Assembly (NCBI GenBank): GCA_020137815.1
Contig: CM035353.1
Location: forward strand, 48,501 to 112,500
DNA: 64,000 nt
Source: Hormiphora californensis
Taxonomy: Eukaryota; Ctenophora; Tentaculata; Cydippida; Pleurobrachiidae
Direction: 5' to 3'
Shown here: positions 39,643-51,700 of the stretch, one piece after another
How positions within the stretch are numbered: position 1 is the stretch's first letter
Layout of the letters: each line of letters opens with the position of its first letter
Translations under genes and position numbers: made by a program
The notes under the pieces: model-generated
Told to the model about the DNA's origin: nothing
Databases searched by the model: none
What the model saw: the letters and a program-made list of their open reading frames with translations, nothing else

Positions 39643-42600
39643 CCCTGACTGATCCGTTATTTCGGTGCAGTATCGGTCGCGTGGCGCCAGGAAGATGCTC
39701 TCCATCTGGCTTGTCAGCGTCTCGTCTAGCTCCGGGCTTATATACTCAAGGGAGTCTGGTGCCTCAGGAACTTCATACGTTCCAGAGTCTGAGGGGTTGA
39801 ATTCGTAATATTATATTCATATTATACATGTCTGATCGCGCCGTAGGTTTGAGACACCCCCAGACAGTATACCGGTCTAGTATTGAGTTTAGGTATTATT
39901 TTGAAGAATAAATGTGTGATGAAATTATGCAAATCTCTATTGTCTTCACCTCGTTTCGCATTATTCGCCATCGCCGTGTATTCAGATTGGGGTGCAGGAA
40001 TAACGTTGTCATCAAACACTGCCTCAACTCTGTCCAGAATGTGCTACAATTGAGAGGGTGGGGGGGTAGTCAGTTTTAAGTTGTAGTTATAGGTAGATTG
40101 CGGGATCATGGATTCAGAGAAATAGCTGGTGATTGGAGTATATGATTGTTCGATACTTTAATGCGCAAATTCATCAATGTATTACCGCTCGTTTCCCATT
40201 CCGAGATTTGGGCGAGAAGATAATCTCAAGGGCGAAGACCACAGCGGCTAACAGCACTCCGGGAATACAGATGTAGAGGATCCCCAGGAGAGAGGCAAGC
40301 TGTAAACTATCTGCCTCCGCATCAAATCCACCCTCCTCGCAGTGCACTAATAGATATAGGGAGATATAATAGATATAAGGGAGATAGAGATCCATGTTTC
40401 AATTATTAAATGAGGGGGAGAGAGGTCTTCAACCCCTTACTCAACAAGATGACATAGTTCGGCCGAAGTCTTCTGATTCTTAACTGAATTTTAGTGCTTT
40501 GAAAGAAGGAATTCTGGAATCATAAACGTTTCTAGAAATGTATGGATACTTACCGTTAACATAGCTATCCCAGAAACCCTTGATCATTCCCTTCTCCTGC
40601 ATAATTAGCATCTCCCTATTGAAGTCTTCTATAAACGGTGACCCGATCTGATAGGCAAACGCGTACCTGTAGTAATAAAGTGGGTTGGTGACATAGACAC
40701 CTGGCGTCACCAATAAAATTGGTGGTTTCTTGCTTGTTCAATATATGCCTTTTATCATATGTACTCAGACCCATGATGTAACAAAAATATAAATGAATGC
40801 TCACCCGAAATCTACAAGAACGTCCCCAATAAGCTCCAATTCACAATTCTCGGATAGAATCTTCTCCAGAGGACCAACTCCATACATAAATATATAGCTT
40901 CCGATCTTCATTCGAGTTGTGGCTTCCTTTAGCGAACTTGTGGAGTTGGATCGGGCGTAAACTTTTCGCAGAAGAGCATCCTAGTGCGGTGGGAATGTAT
41001 CATTTATTAATTGATTAGTATAATCATGGAGTAATTTCAGTAATCATTCCTAATCATGTTATGATCAGTAATCATGGTTTGTCTATTATATATTACTTAC
41101 ATCGCTGTTCTGCAACAGGTTCTCCGTGATAGACCCCTCTATTGTACCAAAAGTGTAGTCGTCCTGGTTTAGAAGGTCCTCCGGTGAACTGATATCAGCT
41201 CCCTCATTTGACACTGAGATCAGATCGCATTTGTATAACATATGGCAATGAAATAATCTTCTACAATTTTAAACATATTTTCAAAATTCAAAAAGGTTAT
41301 GTTTATTGTTTTTCTTCTAAACATATAATTACCGGTAAGGAATGCGGCAAGGTTTGCAGTGTACATACTGACCATAACCAGGCAGATCATCCACCAAACG
41401 GTTAGAAGGAGTCTCGCGGACCAGTTCTTGGGGATACCATCGGCAGGGGCCACCGCCAGGAAGGAGCAGATTGACAACCATAGGGAATTGGGAGCGTTCA
41501 TTATGGCTGAAAGGAATGAAAATAATATTTATAGTTCATTTTTGAATCACTTAAAAGTTAATTTGCATTGCTCACCCATTTGATGCTTGAGTTCATTATC
41601 TTCTTCGAATGGGCACCATACGTCTCTGAAGCCATGTTTCAGAAGATTTGTGCATTTTGAACATCCACACAGTTTCGCCTTTACATTTACCCCACCGTAG
41701 TTTCCGTAGGGGCTGATTCGGTCAAAAGAAAAGAAGACAAGGAAAAAGAATATAATTCCACAGCCAATAGACGCCCTAAAAATCGTAGCGTTAGATAATC
41801 ATTGTAATTGACGTTATAAGGTTTACTTACCATACGCCGAAAGAGAAAGGCTTTAGAAAGAAGAAGAAATCATTAACAGAGACATCTTTTGTCGTAGCCA
41901 TCCTTACCCCTCCCGGGAGAATTGTGATCCCAAAGTTCACTGCCCTCTCTCGGCTGTGTGATATCCCGAATCCCACAATCCCAATGTCCATTCTCTGCAA
42001 AGATGGTAAACAATTGAGCTTGACCCTCTTTCCGTGCCCTCTGTCACGTAAAAGAGGCCTAGGTTAGAACAAAACAATGAGATATTTTATGTTTAGAATG
42101 ATTTATTTCACCTACTTTTTCGTTGATTTCTTTAATTAGCCCATTCCATTCTCCATTAACTTCATTTCCAAACTTTCCATCTTTAGGTTCAATGAACTCA
42201 TAATCAAAGTTAAGCTTTGATTGAAGTTGCCTGATAATATCGATACTAATTCCTGTGTAGCACCATTCCTTATTCTCCATCGCTGAAAAAATGTTCTTTT
42301 CACTTTACCATACCAGATTACCAATTAGCGGTGCTGGTATCACTAAGTGATTGGCCCTGCATGCGTAGGGCCCCCATCAGGGGTTCACACCCATGGCAAC
42401 CGCTCTTATAAAATCAAATCAATCAGATTCTCAATAATTAAAAGAAGACCTTTAGAAGTTGTCTAATATACCTGAGCAATTGTTGTATTTAATGGGTCCC
42501 CGGGTGTAGTTGTAAATGATAAAGGGAGGATCTTCCAGGACGCCAAGTTTTAGTTTCACCTCCGTCACACTCGGCTTGTCGGAGGGTGTATCAGGCAATG

Positions 42601-45300
42601 CATGGGTCCATATCGGGTCCAGGTTTATCTTTAGTCCCCCATCCTTCTTCCACTCTCCGATCTGCAACACAATAAAACATTCATACTATACACTGACTTG
42701 TTGAGCAAGGGGTTACTCAACAAATACCGACGATGAAGAAGTTTTATAAAATTTATTAAAATTTACCTTTCTGATTTCATCGGAAGCGTTGAGGTGCCTG
42801 TTGAAGTTGACAATGTCGTAACTCATCTTCCTTACTGATCTCTGAATGAGATGACAAAAGTATGATGAAAACGTTATCAGTCCAATTGTAATGTGACATG
42901 ATTATAAATACGTTATCAGTCAGCGATCAGGCATTCCAATAATTCAACCTCTGTATATATACCTGTTGAAACTGTTGATAAACTCGTTCACCAAGCGGCC
43001 ATTCCAGTTCTGTGGTCGAGCAGTTGCCAGGGTAGTTGGTTATCTGTTCACTGGAGAATGAGGGACTCCGATATACCGCATCTATTGCCCCCGCCAGGAA
43101 GTGAACCGACTCGTATACTAACACATCCACCGGCTGGAAATATACACATACTTCTAGTTCTTGCATGTGCACTGTGCAGTATCGTAAAGCAATTAATTTG
43201 AACGGAGGAGGGGCGAGGGCGTCAACGTTCATGTATTTAAAATATATGTGTATTTCAGAAACCGTAATGGTCAGATTACAGATACCGTATTCTCACTACA
43301 AGCACCCATGATAGGAAGAATGCAGGATAATACTATGGGAACATGCACAATATGCCGTACTAAACATATACCGTTAGGCGCTCATTGTTTTGCAGATACT
43401 CCTCCCTCAAATTGTTTACTTTCTCCGCGGGTATGGCAAGAGTTGGTGATAGTCCGACAAGTCCATCATAGTAGGTTTTAATTCGGCCTTCCCTTGTAAA
43501 CACATCTGTCTGAAAGTGTAATGCATACTCAATTAATAAAAGCTGCTGAAAATTGTTTCCTTTTGTTCATAATTACATAGTCCATGATAAAATCTAAAAG
43601 CCCGGATCAGTGGTTACAACATACAAGGGATTGAGTGATAGGAGTTGTCACTAGCCAAACATAAACACTGTCAATCATTCCGTTCTCGCTGGCGGCCTCT
43701 AGAACGACCTCAGCAAAGGCGGGTGGCATAAGCAGCACTGTCACTCTAGTGCTCTTTGATAACAGTTCGTCAATCCAACCTTTCGTCATAAAAGTTGTTC
43801 TGAAAAATGGTTTTGATGATTTTACCACTTTGAGTCGGCCATTATACCACATATGTATGTCCTAACGTTTGTGTACTATTGTTATCACATATGTTGGTCC
43901 AACATTGTTGGATTACTTTGTTGGATTACATTGGATTGATAAGTAAATTACCCAGTTCTTCCCTTGAGTTCCTTTACTAGTGTTGTATTGAAGGTATATC
44001 GAATACGAATGTCAGACAGCAGATCTATTTCTCGTTTCTTTAGTTCCGATTTTAAAAACTTTCGCATTGTTAAACCTGAAAATTGAGGTGGTACTTTTCA
44101 GTGTTCTGAATTCTTTTGGAGGCCTTTTATTCGTTTTTTTACCAAGGCAGAAATTTGGTTATAATATAGACTAAGATGAGATCGTGGAAGATAATTCATT
44201 GTTGCTTTTCTATGATTTAAACTTACCATAGGCGTCGTCTGTGTAAACGATAGATACGCGATCCCAATGGAAATGTTTAATCAAATCTGCCATCGCAACT
44301 GCTTGTACCTAAGAGAATTATGAAACATGATAAATGGGGTGGGGGGGGGGCAACATTGCATTGGCCTAAATATAGACACTTCATAAGTTCATGTCAATAA
44401 ACATATTAAATAAAACGATTCCTTTCTCTATAGATTTTAGATTTACCTGATTAGAAGGACTGAGCCTGTAAAGAGATGCAGTCCAGCTGCCATACTCGAT
44501 ATAAGGGTCCGCCGCAGTCGGCGCTATTAACGGCATCTTTATCTGCAATAAAGTTGAATAGATATGAATCAAATCGAAGGTTCGTGATTGAGCTCTGAGC
44601 GACGCAGAAGGTGGAAAAGGTACAGTCTGTATAGTACTCTTTTGAAACAGATGTTTCGTGATTCTAATTACTTACTAGGCTGGTGAGATAAGCGCATTCT
44701 CGGACGTGGCTCGAGTCAAAGGGACCAACTACTCCGGATATCTTACTTTCACGTAACACATTACATACTGGGGATACGATATAATTGTAACGATATTATA
44801 CTCTAGTTAAAACACTATACAGTCGAGAATAAAATACAATTCTGTAGGAGCTAATTGCGGGAGCTTACGTTGTGTTGTTGTTTTGGCCGGACTACTCTGG
44901 GCTTCCAGTCCGGTACTTATAGCAACTCCTTTTAAAGTTGTCTCCGGTAATATCTATAGCATGTATTATAGAAGTTAAAACAGAATGTAATAAGAGCTTT
45001 TTGCAAGAACCATTTAATTGAGCTAAACCATATTAATTGATTTATTGTTACCGTGTCTTGCTTGTTGACTTCATTAATGGCAATTCTCATTGCCCTCTCA
45101 GAATTCGAGGCGATATTCGAGTGAAGTAAAGCTGAAAAATAATAATCAGTTAGCCATTAATAATTAATGTTTGAAGTATGTTTCATGAAACGCTCAACAC
45201 TAATTAAATGACCCTCAAAATGAAGTCTCACCTATAGTCAAGTCATCTGTAGCATGGGTTAGTCCGAGAAGACTTAAGAGAAGTAGGCGGGCAACAAACA
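39643..45300 (-). CDS. Ionotropic glutamate receptor-like channel A
   Basis: About 20 exons from ATG 45300 (signal peptide MFVARLLLLSLLGLTHA). Amino-terminal domain: 45052-45131, 44871-44952, 44675-44768 (GVVGPFDSSHV), 44448-44542, 44227-44309, 43953-44076, 43665-43801, 43379-43511, 42962-43133. Ligand lobe S1: 42473-42661 (LGVLEDPPFIIYNY), 42115-42281 (WCYTGISIDIIRQLQ), 41831-41995 (GISHSRERAVNFG). M1 and Cys-rich linker: 41575-41777. Pore and M3: about 41330-41507 (APADGIPKNW, MYTANLAAFLTG). S2: about 41100-41215 (GSITENLL), 40805-40985, 40550-40665. M4: 40186-40346. Tail: 39950-40043 and 39643-39788. No frameshift seen. Likely a cation channel at the plasma membrane; ligand unknown because several amino-acid contacts are changed. 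Confidence 0.88.
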
Positions 45301-45734
45301 TTTGACACACTACTAGAAATATTGATGGATCTTTGTAAAAAACCAGGCAGTAATTCAAAACAAACTATATAGCAACAGTGCACAAATATTCCTTTTTTTG
45401 GCGTGATTTTGAATGATAATAAAATACTCTTTTATCAATTATAATCAACTTCAAATATACAGCGACACTCAGTTGTACTTGTACCATACTACACATATCG
45501 TTTGACGCACACACACACACCCACAGGTGAAGTTAAGATAGGCTGTAGCTGTAATTGGACTAATGAAGGAGCTGCCAGTGCGGGGCCTGCAGCATGCAGC
45601 TGTAGAATGGGGAGCAGGAAGCAGCTCCCGTGTCTCTAGCCACCACCCTGTCTATGTGAGGTTGTGTGTGTGTGTGTGTGTGCGTACCATACCAGTGCTT
45701 GTCGTATAATAGTATATCAGTCGGGTATATCACT
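45301..45734. promoter_or_regulatory. Shared intergenic promoter region of receptors A and B
   Basis: 434 bp separate the divergent start codons of receptor A (45300, minus) and receptor B (45735, plus). The interval has a (CA)n tract near 45511-45523 and a (TG)n tract at 45664-45683, arranged as an inverted pair. No TATA box was singled out. Confidence 0.55.
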
Positions 45735-48700
45735 ATGAAGTCGCTACGTTTGTTACTGTTACATTTCTTAGCAATTGTAATATCGGGGCAGCAGGATCTC
45801 AAATCTATTAGAATAGGTCAGTCAATGCATGGCTTCAATCTTATATTGTTTCCCTTCTTCTTGGTGATCCAGACCTCTCGACAGTCCCCCCACAGCACCT
45901 CCATCCACCCACCGCCCCCACCCCACCACACAGCACCTCCACCCACCCACCGCCCCCACCCCACCACACAGCACCTCCACCCACCCACCGCCCCCACCCC
46001 ACCACACAGCACCTCCACCCACCCACCGCCCCACCACACCACACAGCACCTCCACCCACACACCGCCCCCACCCCACCACACAGCACCTCCACCCACCCA
46101 CCGCCCCACCACACCACACAGCACCTCCACCCACCCACCGCCCCCACACACCACACAGCACCTCCACCCACCCACCGCCCCACCACACCACACAGCACCT
46201 CCACCCACCCACCGCCCCCACCACACCACACAGCACCTCCACCCACCCACCGCCCCCACCCCACCACACAGCACCTCCACCCACCCACCGCCCCCACCCC
46301 ACCACACAGCACCTCCACCCACCCACCGCCCCCACCCCACCACACAGCACCTCCACCCACCCACCGCCCCCACCCACCACACAGCACCTCCACCCACCCA
46401 CCGCCCCCACCCACCACACAGCACCTCCACCCACCCACCGCCCCCACCCCACCACACAGCACCTCCACCCACCCACCGCCCCCACCCCACCACACAGCAC
46501 CTCCACCCACCGCCCCCACCCCACCACACAGCACCTCCACCCACCCACCGCCCCCACCACACCACACAGCACCTCCACCCACCCACCGCCCCCACCACAC
46601 AGCACCTCCACCCACCCACCGCCCCTACCACACCACACAGCACCTCCACCCACCCACCGCCCCCACCCCACCACACAGCACCTCCACCCACCCACCGCCC
46701 CCACCACACCACACAGCACCTCCACCCACCCACCGCCCCCACCCCTTATCCAGAGTACCCAGCGGGTACCCACTACGCTCTGCTTCTTCTTCCCTTTACT
46801 AAAGGCCTCCTCCAGGGCTTTTAATTGATTTAGTACCATTATATCGTTATTTATCTTGTTAACTCCTCTGCAGGGCTACTTTATACGGATGAGAAGAGTA
46901 ACACACCGATAGCATTTAATCAGGCTATCAACGAAGTCAACTCAGATACAGAGGTATCATATGCAGCCAATCAGAAGCCTTCATTTCAAAATCCAGGCCT
47001 CTGATTGGCTCGCAGTCAGACCCATATCATGCAGTCCATATTTTATAGCTGTTTTTTCTATTGTATAACTAAGTTATGAATCCGGCTAAGGAATTAGAAA
47101 TGAATTATGGATTAATTATCTAGAGTTTAAATCATATTTTAGAACAAAATTCCAGATTTCAAATGTTTTGTATGTTTTGTATATTCTAGTGGTTACCTGG
47201 TGTAGTATTGGACGCAGTAACGAAGAACATCGGAAGTGACAATGACAACCCCGCACAAGCCGTTCATCGAAGTGAGTTTGAGACAGATCAGATCGGTAAT
47301 ACTAAGTATTAGTATATTTGGTTTCATATTATCATAATAACGTATGATCATTTATCACATATGTTTCACAGTGTGCAGATTGCTGGAGCAGGATGATTTG
47401 ATGGCGGTTATTGGTCCCTTTTCCTCATCTCATGTGAAATCATGTTCCTACACAACACACCGGGTATGTTTAGAGATTCAAATATTGTAGATGACAGATT
47501 GGCGTCGACTGAATTGTTATAAGTACAGTTGTACGTGTGACTAGCTTAGGATTGTAATGATGAAGGATTGATGAAATGTGACCGTATTTTCAGATGGATC
47601 TACCCCTAGTAGCCCCAACAGCCACAGACCCCGATCTAACTAACCCGTTCTGGAGTGACAGTCTTTTAAAACTTAGTCCTAGCAATACCGTGAGTTTTGA
47701 TGTAGTTACCCACGTTACCTGGGTTACCAATGTTACCTCTACTATCACTGGTTACCGAGGTAACCTGCTACTACTACTGCACGGAGATCAATATGAATTT
47801 CAATTTCAGTTCCAAGCAGACGCCATGGTAGACGTTGTGGTTAAATTTGGGTGGCGGAGAGTTTCCCTTGTGTTCACTAGCGAGCCCTATGGTAATTCGA
47901 TAATTCTGCTGTATTTGTATGGTTCTAGGTCGATATGCTGTTATCGTGAATATACCTATGTGATATCTTAATTGAAGCATTTGGAACATAAATGAACATT
48001 ATCACATTTAAAAGATTGGATAATTTAAGTTTCTTTTACTCTTTTAGGTGTAACTCTCGGCTGAGGAAATGAGGAACAAAATTAAAGGGGAAGGGAGTAA
48101 AAGTTATCACGGAGTTGGAAATAGGGCTTGATTTGAACCCCTCCACCAAAACTACTAAGTAAGTGTTTCAAATTATAAATTAACGAATTGAAAGAATTGT
48201 ATATCTATTGAATTGAGTAAGCTTCAAATGATAGATTCATGAATGAATTGTATATCTATTGATAGAGGCGTGGCTGGCTGTTATACCATTATTAGTGAAC
48301 AGGATACAGTTAGCGATGAAAATTAGTTTTCAGATTTTGTAGAGAATGCTCACCTGGATCAAATAAAGATATTTTTAGGCATATGTAATTCAATAATTCT
48401 CAAATTAGTCAGAGCTGGTTAGCTGGATAGTGGATATATAGCAGAATATGATCATCATTTGCCTTTAGAGGGTGGATCAATCAGCTCAAGAATGCGGTCA
48501 CCAGGGTAACGCTCCTCCTGACTCACTCATCTGTGGGAAATGAAGTGCTGAAAGCAGCCAGGAAACACGACATGATCGGACGAGAGTATGTGTGGGTCGC
48601 TTCAACCGCTATGGCTGATGCTACGGTAAGATAATTATCATATACAATCTAAGGGAGAAATAAAGGGTAGAGGAGCTTGTTTCATTTTGACTTCTCTCCA

Positions 48701-51700
48701 TGAATCTCCACTTTCCAGGACCTTGCGTTTTCACCTGATGGAAATCTAAAGCCTGAGTATGATGGGTTGCTTGGAGTGTCGGCCTACCTAGATATCACTG
48801 GCGGTTTCTACAAGCGCCTCAGGAGGGCTTATACTGATGCTAATGTAACAAGAATATCGGTACGTATCAATTCCAATATGGAGGTTAGGATTACTTCGCC
48901 GCGGAGGTTCCGTGAACAATTGATTCTCAAAAATATATTCTTGATAATAAATTATTCACGGAACTTAATATATTAGCTCCTGCAATACAATCTTCCCCTC
49001 AATTGCTACCATATCTTGATCAACTATACAGGTGTCCATCTCACCAACTCCCCCCCCCCCTCTAGCCTGCCGATGCCCTTGTTTACGATGGAGTCTACCT
49101 ATTGGCACACGGTTTGGATAGGGTGATAAAATCACGCGATGGTAACCTGGAAATGATAGACAACTTTGCTGGTGACTGTTACTCAGACTCCTTGCCTAAA
49201 GAGTGGACTGACTTAGTTAACTCACTTAAAATCAATTTCATGGTATAACATACAACTTATTATCATTCTTTTTTCAGAAAAAAACACTCCCTTTTTTCAC
49301 TCCTCCCCGCGCTAACATTTAAAATATCATACTCAGTCCCTTACATTGCTTGTAATTTGATGTAACTCTCCTATAGTCGCCCTACACCGGTATTACGGGA
49401 TCAAGAAGCATGTGGCCAGATGGGAACCCTGACGGAGACAAGATCCGATACAATATAGTCAGCTTCTCCAATAACGCCGTGGAACCGGTATGACGCTATT
49501 TTCTGGTTTACGAACTATAATATCTTTAGTGAAGCTTTGATTTGATTTTTTGATTTGGAAAAGGATAAAAATCGATATATTTATAAAGACAATATCCCGG
49601 TTGGCTCCTATTGACGGAGTGTCAATATCGACGGAGCGCTTACACCTCAAAATACTCTAAAAATTCACACACAGACAGTTCTCACACACTACAGACAAAC
49701 AGACTAATACAGTATATTTTTAATAGAATAAACAAAATCTAATATGGCTGCTATAATAGATAATATATTGATTATTTCCCCCTCCCTAGCCAACCCCCCA
49801 AAATTCTTGTTTGTAAATGTCTTGTAATCAGTTATGTGATTAGATTCGCGACTGTGCGATTGCTTGTTGTATAGTTTCAACTCTTCAACACCACACCAAA
49901 GAAATAAATAATTTGAAGTCCATGAGATAGGAGAGATTGATCTAAAGTTTAGAAAGTAGGTGAAGTCAATAGCACAGCCGCGAATTTACGAATTTGGAAT
50001 GTTATTCCAGAGATAATCTTTGAGCTTGGCCACAAAGGCATCATGAGAATCTAGGCATCGTAGGTCATGCGGAAGGTTATTCCATTCCACATGGATACGG
50101 TAAAAATAACTATGTTTAAAAGCGTCAATATTAGGGTTATGTGTGCAAATGATGTCTGTTTGGTCCCGGTTTGTCTGTTGTCTAGTTGTACGCCTGTCGT
50201 GTCTGTCAGGGATGTATTTGTGAAGGAACATTGGAAGTTTTAGGGATGAAGATCCGTAGAATATCTTATGAAACAGTTTTAAGTCATTATAAAGGAACCT
50301 TTCGGTAATAGGAAGAATCTTTCTTTGTTTAAGTTTACTGACATACGTTTTCCAATCATAGCTGAGCTCCATTTCATTATTTATCCATTTTAATGCACGT
50401 TTTTGGAGCTTTTCGAACTTTTCAATACTAGAGGCTGAAACTGGTCGCCATATCTGGCTGCAGTGTTCAAACAACGAACTAACAAGACTGACATAAAGTG
50501 TTCTCCTCTTTAGAGGGGAATCAACCAGAGCACTAGTTCTCTTGACTAGGCCTAACCTCTGAGACGTTTTAGAAATTATCATGTTTTGGTGTTCTAGAGG
50601 CGATAATTTTCTATTGGTGATCACCCCCAGGTCAGTTTCATTTGTACATTGTTGAATCTCACTACTTCCTAAGTAATATTTTAGGTTAACAGGCTTATGC
50701 TTCAAGGTACATCTAAGAAGTTTACATTTATTAGGGTGGAACTTCATTTTATTTTTCACACTCCACTCAATCAATCTATCAATATCAGGCTGGAGACTAT
50801 CATTTTCATTCTTAATCGTCCTCCAGATTTTTAGATCATCTGCATATAGCTTTATATTGGTTTCTCCTTCATCCCCAATGGCCTCAACTATATCATTTAT
50901 AAATAGAACAAAAAGGAATGGACCGAGGATGGATCCTTGAGGGACTCCACTCTTAACATTAGACCATTCCGAGAATTCACCATCTAATGCTACTCTCTGT
51001 CGACGTCCAGATAAGTACGCTTTAAGAAATTGCAACATTTTACCGTTTATGTTATACTGGACTTTAAGTTTTTCAAGTATGACATCGTGTGATACGCTGT
51101 CAAAAGCCTTTTGAAAATCAAAATATATAATATCTGTTTGCAAGTGTTGGTTTAAATTTATTGCTAGCTCACAGTTAAACTCGATCAGTTGGGTCGTACA
51201 TGACTTCAGTGGTACGAACCCATGCTGATGAGGTGTAACTTTCTCCAGACAAGCCCTATACAGGCGCTCTCTAACCAACTTTTCGAAGACCTTCATAATT
51301 AGACACGTAAGAGAAATCGGTCTATAATTCTCTACATTAGACTTATCTCCTTTTTTGTGGACTGGCACAACATTTGCATTTTTCCACTCAGTTGGAATAG
51401 ACCCTTCATCAAAAACTTTGTTAAAAATTAATACTAGTGGATATGCCAATGATTTGTGACATTTTTTCAAAACTATACCGTCTATATTATCTGGGCCAGT
51501 GGCCTTGGATGCATCTAATTTTCTTAATATATCTACAACTTCATCAAAGTGAAAAGTTTCGTTGTTAAAATCATTATCGTGGTTTCTATCAAAATCAATT
51601 GGTGTGCTATACGTACTGGCTTGTGTGAACTGTTTACAAAAAAAATCATTAAACATTTTGCATTTTTGTTGACTACTTTTTTCAGAGTTATCCTCGTAAT

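Noticed and set aside
45666-46839. Proline/threonine-rich 378-codon frame and glycine/tryptophan-rich frames on the other strand
   Set aside because: Open only because of the minisatellite; all frames of the repeat lack stops. The plus-strand one overlaps receptor B's first exon but reads through its splice donor.
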